The notes below the pieces were generated by a model. That model was not told where the DNA came from. It made no database searches and worked only from the letters and a program-made list of their open reading frames with translations. A DNA stretch of 64,000 nt from Candidatus Leptovillus gracilis (GTDB lineage: Bacteria; Chloroflexota; Anaerolineae; Promineifilales; Promineifilaceae): the NCBI GenBank assembly GCA_016716065.1, contig JADJXA010000005.1, positions 323,096 through 387,095 of the forward strand, in the 5' to 3' direction. Shown here in pieces: positions 1-8,790 of the stretch (the first letter of the stretch is position 1; each line of letters opens with the position of its first letter). Made by a program: the position numbers and the translations under genes.

Positions 1-648
1 GGAGGGAACGGCCGTTTCCTTCATCTGTCGCAGCCCCACAATCGCCGCCGCCAACAACGCCCCGCCCAGCAAAATACCCACCATCAGCAGCAGCGGCGGC
101 AGCCCCTCGGCCACAGCCGGGGCCGGAATCTGTCGCCGCCCCTGATCCATCGCCAGCGAAAACGTAGATGGGCTTTCGGCAAATGCGCCAGCATTCCACT
201 TCGCCAGCGGCCACTGCGACACAGTGACAAACAACAGCACCAATGCCAGCGCCAGAGCAACCCACGGCCAGATTTTGACGGCCGTTCCCGGCAACCGGCG
301 GCGGCCCAACACCACTTCCAACAGCGGCATCGTCACCAGCCCGGCGGCGATCAGCGCCAGCGGCGTTACACCATCCACAAACGTATCCGGTCGCACATAT
401 ACCGTCCAGCCAATATACGCCCCCAACATAAACATCTCGCCATGGGCCAGGTTCAATACATCCATCAGCCCCAAAATCAGCGAAAAGCCGGCGGCCACCA
501 GGAATGTAATCGCCCCTACCGCCAACCCGCGCAGCACGGTGATCACCCAATCCCCCGTCTCCATACCCTGCGACGCCGACACAAACAAAAAAGCCAATGC
601 CGCCAGCACAATCAAGCGCGTCCGATTTTTCTTCAACCTCTCAGCCAT
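1..648 (-). CDS. livH: Branched-chain amino acid-type ABC transporter permease (LivH-like), partial
   Basis: The minus strand is open from an ATG at 648 to the window edge (216 codons), so the C-terminus is missing. The translation is very hydrophobic, and residues 40-80 include GFSLILGLMDVLNLAHGE, the LivH-type signature in which NLAHG follows the first membrane helices. LivH is one of two inner-membrane permeases of the LivFGHMK importer for branched-chain amino acids, amides or aromatic and aliphatic acids. LivF, LivG and the binding protein lie directly upstream in transcription, in the same direction. About residues 110-200 form a longer-than-usual loop and helix region. The second permease, LivM, would be expected beyond the edge. 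Substrate cannot be read from the sequence; the acyl-CoA genes next door suggest a carboxylate. Confidence 0.85.
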   Translation of the reverse strand, partial: MAERLKKNRTRLIVLAALAFLFVSASQGMETGDWVITVLRGLAVGAITFLVAAGFSLILGLMDVLNLAHGEMFMLGAYIGWTVYVRPDTFVDGVTPLALIAAGLVTMPLLEVVLGRRRLPGTAVKIWPWVALALALVLLFVTVSQWPLAKWNAGAFAESPSTFSLAMDQGRRQIPAPAVAEGLPPLLLMVGILLGGALLAAAIVGLRQMKETAVPS

Positions 649-649
649 A

Positions 650-771
650 GTTTGTATTCCGTGTTCCGTATTCCGTGTTCCGTGTTCCATAAACCATGTT
701 CCCTGTTCTCCGATTAACGATTAACGGATTACGGATTATGGTTAACGGCTCACGGTTAACGGCTAACGCTC
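650..771. repeat. Intergenic heptad arrays (TTCCGTG and ATTAACG types)
   Basis: The left half repeats TTCCGTG/TTCCGTA with a 7-bp period. The right half repeats ATTAACG, GGATTAC and GGTTAACGGCT-like words. The two halves are partly complementary (TTCCGTGTTCC against GGATTACGGATT). The array fills the whole gap between livF and livH. Confidence 0.8.
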
Positions 772-1476
772 CTACGCTGCTCCCAAATAGCGATGGATCG
801 TCTCTGTATCATTCACCAGGTCGGCCATCAAGCCCTGCTTCACCGACTGCCCTTCTTCAATAATGACATAACGCTCTGCCAGCTTGCTGGCAACGACGAA
901 ATTTTGCTCCACCAACAGCACTGTCGTATTGGCGGACAATTTCTGGATCGCCTCAATCATCTGTTCGATGATGACCGGGGCCAACCCTTCGCTCGGTTCG
1001 TCAATCAGCAGCAGTTTGTTGTCGGGAACCATCGCCCGCGCGACAGCCAACATTTGCTGCTGCCCGCCAGACAGATTCGTGCCCGGCAGTTTGATCAGCC
1101 GCTTCAAATCGGGAAACAGACCAAAAATCAGCTCTTCCTTACGCGCCAGGTCCCCCTTCTGCCGCTCGGCGATCTTCAAATTCTCGGCCACGCTCAAATC
1201 ACGGAAGATGGCGCGGTGTTCCGGCACAAAGCCAATACCCATCGCCGCAATGTCAAAGCTGCGTCGCCCCTGAATTGGCTGGCCCTCAAACAAAATTTGG
1301 CCTTCACTGGGCGGCGTCAGGCCGATGACCGATTTGAGCGTGGTGGTTTTGCCCGCCCCGTTACGCCCCAACAGCACCGTAATGCTGCCCTGGGACACAG
1401 CCACGGACACCCCTTCCAAAATGTGGAACTGCCCGATGAAGGTATGGATATTTTGGACTTCGAGTAGATTTGTCAT
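772..1476 (-). CDS. livF: ABC transporter ATP-binding protein LivF
   Basis: This 234-residue protein has the usual LivF length. Walker A is LLGRNGAGKTTT (about residues 35-46), the ABC signature is LSGGQQQMLAVA (about 136-147), and Walker B is LLLIDEPSEGLAP. The switch loop reads LLVEQN, as LivF proteins usually do. It energises uptake through LivHM as the partner of LivG. It lies 86 nt downstream of livG across a heptad-repeat hairpin. No Shine-Dalgarno sequence is visible before the ATG, which is preceded by the repeat. The motifs are all intact, so activity is expected. The C-terminal residues YLGAA are typical of the family. Confidence 0.95.
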   Translation of the reverse strand: MTNLLEVQNIHTFIGQFHILEGVSVAVSQGSITVLLGRNGAGKTTTLKSVIGLTPPSEGQILFEGQPIQGRRSFDIAAMGIGFVPEHRAIFRDLSVAENLKIAERQKGDLARKEELIFGLFPDLKRLIKLPGTNLSGGQQQMLAVARAMVPDNKLLLIDEPSEGLAPVIIEQMIEAIQKLSANTTVLLVEQNFVVASKLAERYVIIEEGQSVKQGLMADLVNDTETIHRYLGAA

Positions 1477-1482
1477 GGTTAT

Positions 1483-1561
1483 AGTGTCCAGTGTTCAGTG
1501 TCCAGTGTTCAGCGTTTGTGTTCAGTCTTTGCACAACTGAATACTGAACACTGAATACTGC
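1483..1561. repeat. Heptad-repeat hairpin (CAGTGTT / AACACTG)
   Basis: The left arm repeats AGTGTTC/AGTGTCC words and the right arm repeats ACTGAAC/ACTGAAT words, so the two arms can pair. Spacing within each arm is 7 bp. It fills the livG-livF gap. Confidence 0.8.
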
Positions 1562-2323
1562 TTACTGATAAAGCGCGCCCAAATACGCCTTCTGCACCGT
1601 CTCGTTGGCCGAAATATCGGCCGGGGAGCCTTCGGCCAGGACTTCGCCGTAGTGCATCACAGTAATGGTGTCGGAGACGTTCATGACGACGTTCATATTG
1701 TGTTCGACGAGCATGATGGTTTTACGGCCGGCCGCCTGAATGTCGCGGATCAGGGCCATCAGTCCCGGCACTTGCTCGGAGGCCATGCCAGCCGTTGGTT
1801 CGTCCAACAGCAGCATTTCCGGGTCTGGAGCCAGAATCATGCCCAGTTCCAGCTTCCGCTGGTCGCCATGGGGTAGGGTGCGCGCCGGCGTCAGGGCGCG
1901 TTCGCTCAGGCCAACCTGCCCCAGCACTTCCCAGGCGCGCTCTTCATACTGCTGAAAGGCGCGGTGCGAACGGAACAGCTTGAAATTATCGTGACCCAAC
2001 GATTGGCAGGCCAGACGAATATTTTCCAGCACTGTCAGGTTAGGAAAGATGTTGGTGATCTGGAACGAACGGCCGATTCCCTTATGAATAGTCTGATGCA
2101 CCGGCAGCCGGGTAATGTCTTCGCCTTTGAAAAAAACCTGACCGGCCGTCGGCTTCAGGTTGCCGCTGAGCAGGTTAAAAAACGTCGTTTTGCCCGCCCC
2201 ATTCGGCCCAATCACCGAATGAAACGAACCTGTTTTCACCTGCATACTCACGTCGGCCACGGCCACCAACGCGCCAAATTCGCGGCGCAGGTTGCGCGTT
2301 TCCAGAATGATGTCGTTAGCCAT
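1562..2323 (-). CDS. livG: ABC transporter ATP-binding protein LivG
   Basis: The protein has 253 residues. Walker A is VIGPNGAGKTTFFN (about residues 37-50), Walker B is MLLLDEPTAGM, and the switch histidine is in MLVEHNMNVV. The signature loop is LPHGDQRKLE, a mild deviation from the usual LSYGQQRRLE of LivG. The start ATG at 2323 is preceded by GGAG at good spacing. It pairs with LivF on the cytoplasmic face of the LivHM permease. The order binding protein, livG, livF, livH on one strand indicates one transport operon, although each gap is filled with a repeat hairpin that could attenuate transcription. Confidence 0.95.
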   Translation of the reverse strand: MANDIILETRNLRREFGALVAVADVSMQVKTGSFHSVIGPNGAGKTTFFNLLSGNLKPTAGQVFFKGEDITRLPVHQTIHKGIGRSFQITNIFPNLTVLENIRLACQSLGHDNFKLFRSHRAFQQYEERAWEVLGQVGLSERALTPARTLPHGDQRKLELGMILAPDPEMLLLDEPTAGMASEQVPGLMALIRDIQAAGRKTIMLVEHNMNVVMNVSDTITVMHYGEVLAEGSPADISANETVQKAYLGALYQ

Positions 2324-2332
2324 AATTGCTCC

Positions 2333-2407
2333 GCGTTCCGTGTTCCGTAATCCGTGAGCCGATTGTTACAGTTCACGGATTACGGTTCATGGATTAGGGT
2401 TTACGTT
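2333..2407. repeat. Heptad arrays between the binding-protein gene and livG
   Basis: TTCCGTG/TAATCCG words on the left are followed by ACGGATT and ATGGATT words on the right. Period is about 7, and the arms are partly complementary. Confidence 0.7.
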
Positions 2408-5052
2408 TTACTCGCCGCTCAGGCTGCCGATGGGCAGGTCGCCGCAGCGATCTTGCAGTGCTTCCGGCAGCAGGCAGGGCACGTCGGGACGATTGGTTTC
2501 CACCAGGTCAAAGAAGCGGAATTCCGGGTCGTCCACGTTGGTCAGGGTAACGATGTACATGTCCTGGATAGCCACGTGGTCTTCCGGGCGGATATAGATC
2601 AGGCCCTTTGGCCCGGCAAACTCCAACCCTTCCATCGCTGCGATGAGGACGTCAGCGCGGACATCGCCGCCAGTGGCGCGCAGAACGTTGGCGATGAGCA
2701 GCGCCGCGTTCATGGCGTCGGCGTCAAACAGATCCGGCGGTACGCTGTAAAGTTCCGTGGTTTTGGCGACCAACCAGTCGTTGATTTCGTTGTCGGGCGC
2801 GGTGTAATGATACAGGATGCCGCTGGTATTGCCGATGGCGTTGGCGAAGAAGACGGGCATGACCACGTTGTCTACGAAGCCGGAAGCCATTGCCATTTCA
2901 TCTATCACACCCAGTTCGGAAGCGGCCTGCATCATCGGCACAAAGCCGCCGCCGGCCCAGGTGACCAGGAAGGCTTCAGCGCCGGAGTTGAGGATTTGCT
3001 CCATGTAGGGGGTGAACTCGGTGGTGTCGGCCGGGGCAAAGATGTCGTCGGCGACAAATTCACCGCCAAACAGGGTGCAGGCGTCGCGGAAGGCCGCCGC
3101 GCCGCCGTAGCCGAAGGAGTAGTCGGGGGCGATCTGCACGAAGGTGCTGTATTGGTCTACCAGATATTCGCAGATGTTGACGGCGTCCTGGTAGTTGTTG
3201 CGGCTGGTGCGGAAGGTGTATTCGTTGAAGGCGACGCCGGTGATGTCGTTGGCGGCAGCCGGGGCAACGATTAAGGGAATCTGGTTTTCGCGGGCCAGTT
3301 CTTGCAAGGTGGCCGTCGCGCCGGAGCTAACCGTGCCCACCAGGATGTCTACGCCTTCGACCTCGATGAGTTCACGGGCGACGGTGGCGGTGTTTTCAGG
3401 ATTGCTCTGGTCATCGCGCACATACACTTCGATGGGGCAGTCGTCCAGTTGGAAGTTCCATTGGTTGGCTGAGACAACTTCGGCCGCTGTGCCGCTGGCG
3501 TATTCCAGGCCCAGCGGGAAGCTGCGCATAATGTGCGCGCCGTAAATAGCCAGTGCGCCGGAAGTGTCGGTGATGAGGCCGATTTTGACCGGTTCGGTAC
3601 AAACGGCCGTACCCACCTCTTCCACCTCGGCCGGCGCTTCCGTCTCGGATATATCGCCTAACGCGCCAATCGGCAAACTGCCGCAGCGGTCTTGCAGCGC
3701 TTCTGGCAGCAGGCAGGGCACATTGGGCCGGTTGGTCTCTACCAGGTCAAAGAACTTGAATTCTGGATCATCTACATTGGTCAGGGTGACAATGTACATG
3801 TCCTGAATGGCAACGTGGTCTTCGGGGCGGATATAAATCGAACCTTTTGGCCCGGAAAATTCCATGCCCTCCATCGCCCCAATCAGGGCCGGGGCGCTGG
3901 CGTCGCCGTTGGTGGCCTTCACTGCTTCTACCAACAAGATGGCTGCGTTCATGGCGTCGGCGTCGAACAGGTCCGGCGGCACGCCAAAGCGGGCTTTGGT
4001 CTGTTCCACCAGCCAATCGTTCACGTCATTGTCGGGCGCGGTGTAATGATACAGGATGCCGCTGGTATTGCCGATGGCGTTGGCGAAGAAGACGGGCATG
4101 ACCACGTTGTCTACGAAGCCGGAAGCCATCGCCATTTCATCTATCACACCCAGTTCGGAAGCGGCCTGCATCATCGGCACAAAGCCGCCGGCCCAGGTGA
4201 CCAGGAAGGCTTCAGCGCCGGAGTTGAGGATTTGTTCCATGTAGGGGTGAACTCGGTGGTGTCGGCAGGGGTGAAGATGTCGTCGGCGACGAATTCACCG
4301 CCGAACAGGGTGCAGGCGTCGCGGAAGGCCGCCGCGCCGCCGTAGCCGAAGGAGTAGTCGGGGGCGATCTGCACGAAGGTGCTGTATTGGTCTACCAGAT
4401 ATTCGCAGATGTTGACGGCGTCCTGGTAATTGTTGCGGCTGGTGCGGAAGGTGTATTCGTTGAAAGCCACGCCGGTGATGTCGTTGGCGGCAGCCGGGGC
4501 TACGATCAACGGAATCTGGTTTTCGCGGGCCAGCTCTTGCAGGGTGGCGGTCGCGCCGGAGCTAACCGTGCCGACCAGGATGTCTACGCCTTCGACCTCG
4601 ATGAGTTCGCGAGCGACGGTGGCCGTGATGTCTGGCGTACTCTGGTCGTCACGAATGAAGACCTGGAATTCGCAGCCGTCCAGCGTGTAGCTGGTGTACG
4701 CGCCGTTGTCGGTCGCTTCGCTGCCGGTGGCGTATTCCATGCCCAGCGGGAAGCCGCGCATGACATGCGCGCCGTAGATAGCGAGCGAGCCAGTCTGATC
4801 GGTGATAAGGCCAACTTTGACCGGTTCGGCGCAAGTCAGGCCAGCCATTTCCTCGGCCGGCTCTTCGGCGACTTCTTCCGACGGTTCTTCGACGGGGGCA
4901 GCCGTCGGTTCTTCAACGACTTCTCCGGCCGGAGCTTCAGTGGCTTCGGGGGCTGTTTCGGTCGTCTCACCACCGCCGCAAGCGGCCAGGGCCAACATCA
5001 ACACGATTAACAGGGATAACAGGGTAAACAGCAAATTACGACGTTTTAACAT
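2408..5052 (-). CDS. Tandem double-domain LivK-type substrate-binding lipoprotein, frameshifted
   Basis: The ATG at 5052 is preceded by GGAGG. The N-terminus is a lipoprotein signal (LMLALAAC, then an acidic low-complexity linker). Two complete type I periplasmic-binding domains follow, the first over about 4839-3674 and the second over about 3605-2420, joined by a short linker rich in Glu, Ala and Pro. Large central parts are nearly identical between copies (for example VEGVDILVGTVSSGATA and EFTPYMEQILNSGAEAF), while the flanks differ. The first copy has GGGG at 4244-4247 where the second has GGGGG at 3008-3012. That 1-nt contraction shifts the frame after EFTP. Restoring one G gives a single 881-residue protein. 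It would deliver ligand to LivHM. The frameshift may be a mutation or a consensus error. Confidence 0.85.
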
Positions 5053-5081
5053 GTGTCTTTCCTCCAAAGAATTTTTGATTT

Positions 5082-5112
5082 GGGATTTCGGATTGTGAAT
5101 TGTTCATTACCA
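5082..5112. repeat. Short GATTTGG/GATTTCG heptad array
   Basis: A few 7-bp GGATTTC-like words lie between the MaoC gene and the binding-protein gene. Confidence 0.5.
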
Positions 5113-5115
5113 ACA

Positions 5116-5529
5116 TCATGCCATAAGTTCCTCCATACTCTCGCTCGTTTCCAGGTCTCTCACGTAGACCAGGGCTTCCCCCTCACAGACAACCGTACCG
5201 GCCTGATTGGTGCAGGCCGTACGCAGGTTGACCAGATCTTTTTCGGGGCGCAGGCGGGTGATGGTGACAACGGCCGTTACCACCTCCCCCACGTCTGCCA
5301 CCGCCGGATAGCTTAATTGCTGCTTCAGCCAGTTCGTGCCGCGCCCCGGCAGCCGCGTGCCGAGTAGATCAGAAATCATACCCGCAAGCAAGGGGCCAGG
5401 CACGGCCGTGGCCGCCACCCCACCAAATTGCAGCCCCGCATCGCCCGTCAACCGGCGATAAGCCGCCACATCGTCGGGCGAAAAGGTTCTCGTCGTGCTG
5501 GCCGATTGGCCGATGGTTAGTCCTTTCAT
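5116..5529 (-). CDS. MaoC-like hot-dog protein lacking the usual catalytic motif
   Basis: A 137-residue single hot-dog domain related to MaoC/(R)-enoyl-CoA hydratases: FSPDDVAAYRRLTGD aligns with the N-terminal helix, followed by LLAGMISDLLGTRLPG and the strand around VTAVVTITRLRPEKDLV. In active hydratases the sequence after the GD contains D-x-N-P-x-H. Here it reads TGDAGLQFGG, so Asn, Pro and His are absent. It may be a non-catalytic partner of the canonical MaoC protein encoded at 6378-6797, or a thioester-binding protein of another kind. It lies in the acyl-CoA cluster, separated from the enoyl-CoA hydratase gene by a hexamer-repeat hairpin. A short GAGGA precedes the ATG. Confidence 0.75.
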   Translation of the reverse strand: MKGLTIGQSASTTRTFSPDDVAAYRRLTGDAGLQFGGVAATAVPGPLLAGMISDLLGTRLPGRGTNWLKQQLSYPAVADVGEVVTAVVTITRLRPEKDLVNLRTACTNQAGTVVCEGEALVYVRDLETSESMEELMA

Positions 5530-5536
5530 ACATCCT

Positions 5537-5602
5537 CGGAAGCGAGAGCTAGAGCTAGAGCTAGAGGGGAAAATCCTCTCGCTCTCGCTCTAGCTCTCGC
5601 TA
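5537..5602. repeat. Perfect hairpin of AGAGCT hexamers
   Basis: The left arm is GCGAGAGCTAGAGCTAGAG and the right arm is its complement with two extra CTCGCT units, around a loop of GGGGAAAATCC type. The right arm overlaps the 3-prime end of the neighbouring enoyl-CoA hydratase gene and encodes its last residues (SES) and TAG stop. Confidence 0.85.
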
Positions 5603-6381
5603 ACTACGTTGCGCTTCCGCCGCAGCTCTTCCACAAACGCGCGGAAGCCTTCCATCGCCTCGCCGTAGACAACTTCTTGCACGAACTGCTGGCGCTCGGC
5701 TTCCAGGCGGCGGGCGATGTCGTCGCGGTCGCAGTTGAGCAGGTGTTTGGTGCGGCGGATGCTGCCTTGCTTTTTGGCGGCGATGTCCAGGGCGATGGCT
5801 AACGCAGTTGCGCGCAGTTGGTCGGCGGGAACCAGGCGATTGGCAAGGCCCCAGGTTACGGCCGTTGCCGCATCAATCGTGGCATTGGCAAACAGCACTT
5901 CAGACGCCCGCTGCCGTCCAATCATCTGCGGCAGCAGCGCTGTCCAGCCACCATCCGGGCTGGGGCCAACAACGCTGTAATAAGGGGTGAAGCTGGCTTC
6001 CGGCGTCACCAGCACCACGTCGGCGGCCAATACCAGCCCGATGGAACCGCCGGTGACAATGCCTTGCACGGCCGTAATCACCGGTATCGGCAAATCTAAC
6101 AGCGCCAGAATCGCGCGATTAAGCAAGCCAATAACGTCCAGGGTGTAATCGGCGATCATGTGTTCGTGTTCCACAAAGCCCAACGCATCGCCGCCGGTGG
6201 AGAAGGAACGGCCGTTGGCCTGGATGATGAGGGCGCGGGCAGAGGGGGTGTGGGCAACGGCCGTGATCTCATCCAGCAGTTCCTCCAAAAAAACAGGAAC
6301 CAGGCTGTTATGCCGCTGCGTCCGATTCAACGTCAGAATCGCCACCGGGCCGGTTGTCTCGCGTAAAACTAAATCGTTCAT
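5590..6381 (-). CDS. Enoyl-CoA hydratase/isomerase family protein
   Basis: This 263-residue crotonase-fold protein has the first oxyanion-hole segment RSFSTGGDALGF and the second VQGIVTGGSIGLVLAAD. At the positions of the two catalytic glutamates of crotonase it has a tyrosine region (FTPYYSVVGPSPDGG) with Asp in SPDGG, a pattern closer to PaaG-type and other isomerases than to classical hydratases. It acts on acyl-CoA thioesters in the cytoplasm. Its ATG overlaps the stop of the upstream MaoC gene (ATGA at 6378-6381), so translation is coupled. The last three codons and stop come from the adjacent AGAGCT repeat. Exact reaction is uncertain. Confidence 0.85.
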   Translation of the reverse strand: MNDLVLRETTGPVAILTLNRTQRHNSLVPVFLEELLDEITAVAHTPSARALIIQANGRSFSTGGDALGFVEHEHMIADYTLDVIGLLNRAILALLDLPIPVITAVQGIVTGGSIGLVLAADVVLVTPEASFTPYYSVVGPSPDGGWTALLPQMIGRQRASEVLFANATIDAATAVTWGLANRLVPADQLRATALAIALDIAAKKQGSIRRTKHLLNCDRDDIARRLEAERQQFVQEVVYGEAMEGFRAFVEELRRKRNVVSES

Positions 6382-6797
6382 AATTCGGATTTTCGATTTT
6401 GGATTTCGGAATACGGTACACGGATGACGGTTTCGCCGTCACACGTCAACAGCCCTTGTGGGTTGGCGATGGTCGTCGTCAGGCGAAGCTGTTCGTCCGG
6501 CAGCAGTTCGGTGATGGTCAGATTGATGGTCATCGCCTCGTCGGCGTAGGTGGGCGCGGGGAAGGTGAAGCGCTGCTCAAGCTGCACCGCGCCGGGAAAA
6601 TGGCGGCTTAACACGCCGCAAATCAGGCCATACAGCAGCATCCCATGCGACACCGTGCGCCCAAAGCGCGTCTGCGCCGCAAACGCCGGGTCCACATGAA
6701 TCGGGTTGTTATCCCCACTCAGCCGGGCAAATTCATCATACTCGCCCTGCAAAAAGGTGCGGGCACTCTTAAAACTTTGTCCAACAGCAAATTTCAT
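6378..6797 (-). CDS. MaoC-family (R)-specific enoyl-CoA hydratase
   Basis: A 139-residue single hot-dog protein with the canonical active-site stretch SGDNNPIHVDPAFA (catalytic Asp and His) and SHGMLLYGLICGVLSRHFPG. It resembles PhaJ-type hydratases, which hydrate enoyl-CoA to (R)-3-hydroxyacyl-CoA. The C-terminal tail after VIRVPY (SEIQNRKSEL) is encoded by a GGATTTC-type heptad array that also supplies the stop, so the native end has probably been replaced. It is translationally coupled to the enoyl-CoA hydratase gene. The contrast with the degenerate MaoC protein encoded at 5116-5529 suggests a possible heterodimer. Confidence 0.88.
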   Translation of the reverse strand: MKFAVGQSFKSARTFLQGEYDEFARLSGDNNPIHVDPAFAAQTRFGRTVSHGMLLYGLICGVLSRHFPGAVQLEQRFTFPAPTYADEAMTINLTITELLPDEQLRLTTTIANPQGLLTCDGETVIRVPYSEIQNRKSEL

Positions 6798-6835
6798 GAC
6801 TTGCTATCCACCACATTCTCAATAATAATAAGTTC

Positions 6836-7057
6836 ATGATTACGATAAGCGTTGATAAAGTTAAGCATGATTTTCTCAGCTATCTGCTGCGCGTCGAACA
6901 GGGCGAAACCCTGGTCATTTTGCGCGACGATAAACCGATTGCCGAAATCAAACCGGTCTCAACTTCAGCTTCACAGCTACGTCCCTATGGCCTTTGCGCC
7001 GGCGAATTCACCGTGCCCGACGACTTTGATGACCCACTGAGCAGTCTGTCATGCTGA
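6836..7057 (+). pseudogene. Phd/YefM-type antitoxin remnant, 3-prime end replaced by a palindromic element
   Basis: A 73-residue ORF whose first 65 residues match small Phd/YefM-like antitoxins: MITISVDKVKHDFLSYLLRV, then GETLVILRDDKPIAEIKPV and the tail segment FTVPDDFDDPL. In intact relatives the tail continues with a short acidic helix that contacts the toxin. Here it breaks into SSLSC exactly where the GTCATGCTGAG palindromic element begins (7048). No toxin gene follows. It is oriented against all its neighbours. The DNA-binding part could still be made, so it may act as an orphan repressor, but loss of the toxin-binding tail argues for decay. Confidence 0.75.
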
Positions 7058-7128
7058 GCGGAGTCTTCGGAGCGAAGCATCCCGCTCCTCTCAGGTAAAG
7101 GGGATGCTTCGGAAGACCTCAGCATGAC
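7048..7128. repeat. Palindromic intergenic element, core copy 1
   Basis: It begins GTCATGCTGAGCGGAGTC and ends with the complement CTCAGCATGAC. The interior pairs as GAAGCATCCC with GGGGATGCTTC. It lies at the 3-prime end of the antitoxin remnant. A TTTGTAA motif lies to the right, as in the longer copies. Confidence 0.85.
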
Positions 7129-7178
7129 TTGTCTTCTGATCAGTTTGTAAGCCACATCACACTCCTATCGAACCGTTA

Positions 7179-8714
7179 TCAGACTACCTCTTCCCCAAAC
7201 TCTTCGCGCAGTTCGCGCTTTAGCACCTTTCCCGCCGCCGTGCGCGGCAGGGGCTTGTCCACGAAAACCACCGACTTGGGGATTTTGTAGCGGGCCAGTT
7301 TGCCCTGACAAAAATCAATGATCTCCTGCTCGGTGGCCGATTGGCCTTCCTTCAGGACGATGAGGGCGCGGCCCACTTCCTGCCATTTGGCGTGTGGCAC
7401 ACCGATGACGGCTACTTCGGCAACGGCCGTATGCCCATAAATCACGTTCTCCACCTCCGCCGGGTAGACATTCTCGCCACCGGAGATGTACATATCCTTC
7501 CAGCGATCCACAATCGTGTAAAACCCTTCCTCGTCCACCATCGCGGCGTCGCCGGAATGCAGCCAGCCGTCAATCAGCGCCTTGGCCGTTGCTTCTGGCC
7601 GGTTCCAGTAGCCGCTGGTGACGTTGCCGCCGCGAATGCACAGCTCGCCCACCTCGTTCGGGCCGAGGACGTTGTTCTCGCGGTCGCGGATGGTCACGTC
7701 GGTGTGCAGCACCGGTTTGCCGACGGAACCCGCCTTGCGCACGGCATCTTCTTTGGTGATGATGAACACCGTCGGGCCGGTTTCGGTCATGCCGAAGCCT
7801 TGCTGGATGATGATGCCCTTCGCGGCGAACAGATGCACCAGGTTGGGCGGCAGCGACGAGCCGCCGCTGGCCCAATGGCGAATGCCAGACACTTTGGCCG
7901 GGTCAAAACCTGCGTACTGGCTCAGCATCAAATAGATGGCCGGGACGAGCAGCAGCACCGACACCTGATATTGCTGCACCAGCGCCATAAACTGCGCCGG
8001 GTCGAAGGCGCGCATAATAACCACCGTACCGCCCGCGTGCAGCGTCGGCCCGGCGTACAGCCCCAGCCCGCCGATGTGGAAAGTGGGCAAGACGTTGAGG
8101 TTCACATCATCGGCGGTTAGCTGAATGGCCTGCCCCATGCCGATGGCGTTGTAGAAGAAGTTGCCATAGGTGACTTGCGCCCCTTTGGGATGGCCGGTCG
8201 TGCCGCTGGTGTAGATGATGGCCCAGGTGTCGTTGTAGGTGAGGCGGGGGGAGGTGGGCGGAACGGCCGTTTCCCCTTGAATCGCCGCTTCGTACACCCA
8301 TTCACCCGCCGGCGCGCTCTCGCCCAGTACCACAAACTGCTTGATGGGCAATTCCGGTCGCAGTTGGTCTACCACCGGGGCAAACATCGCCTCATAAAAC
8401 AGCACCGACGGCGTGCAATCGGCCAGGATGTAGGCCAGTTCGGGCGCGGTCAGCCGCCAGTTGAGCGTATTGAGGATGACTCCCAACCGCCCGCAGGCGA
8501 ACAAAATCACAAAATAGTCGGCGCTGTTCTGCGCCAGCAAGGAGATGCGGTCGCCTTGCTGCAAACCCAATTGGCGCTGCATAAAATTCGCCAGCCGGTT
8601 GATGCGCGCATCCAGTTCGGCATACGTCCACTGCTGTCCGGTGTACGCATCCACCAACGCCAGCTTGTCCGCCGTGCGTTCGGCGTGTCGTTTAATCCAA
8701 TCGAAGTGGTACAT
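7179..8714 (-). CDS. AMP-dependent acyl-CoA synthetase (FadD-like)
   Basis: A 511-residue ANL-family ligase. The P-loop-like motif is AIIYTSGTTGHPKGA (about residues 168-182), the aromatic/adenine motif is GFGMTETGP, the hinge region is WLHSGDAAMVDEEGFY, and RWKDMYISGGENVYPAEVE precedes the C-terminal domain. The catalytic lysine is in RTAAGKVLKRELR. It activates a carboxylic acid with ATP and CoA. Together with the ligase encoded at 11572-13080 it would feed the hydratases and thiolase of this cluster. The upstream gap is a large repeat hairpin and no ribosome-binding site is obvious. Confidence 0.93.
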   Translation of the reverse strand: MYHFDWIKRHAERTADKLALVDAYTGQQWTYAELDARINRLANFMQRQLGLQQGDRISLLAQNSADYFVILFACGRLGVILNTLNWRLTAPELAYILADCTPSVLFYEAMFAPVVDQLRPELPIKQFVVLGESAPAGEWVYEAAIQGETAVPPTSPRLTYNDTWAIIYTSGTTGHPKGAQVTYGNFFYNAIGMGQAIQLTADDVNLNVLPTFHIGGLGLYAGPTLHAGGTVVIMRAFDPAQFMALVQQYQVSVLLLVPAIYLMLSQYAGFDPAKVSGIRHWASGGSSLPPNLVHLFAAKGIIIQQGFGMTETGPTVFIITKEDAVRKAGSVGKPVLHTDVTIRDRENNVLGPNEVGELCIRGGNVTSGYWNRPEATAKALIDGWLHSGDAAMVDEEGFYTIVDRWKDMYISGGENVYPAEVENVIYGHTAVAEVAVIGVPHAKWQEVGRALIVLKEGQSATEQEIIDFCQGKLARYKIPKSVVFVDKPLPRTAAGKVLKRELREEFGEEVV

Positions 8715-8717
8715 AAT

Positions 8718-8790
8718 GATTTCGGATTGTGGATTTCGGATTTCGGATTGGGAAGATTCCCCAATCCGAAATCCGAAATCCGAAATTAGC
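8718..8790. repeat. Large heptad hairpin (GGATTTC / GAAATCC)
   Basis: The left arm has four GGATTTC/GGATTGT words, the right arm has three matching ATCCGAA words, and the arms are separated by a few bases. The distal arm touches the stop codon of the DUF35 gene. Confidence 0.9.

Noticed and set aside
2354..4345. Long plus-strand open frames opposite the binding-protein gene
   Set aside because: They mirror the codon pattern of the real minus-strand gene, have no ribosome-binding sites and resemble no family.
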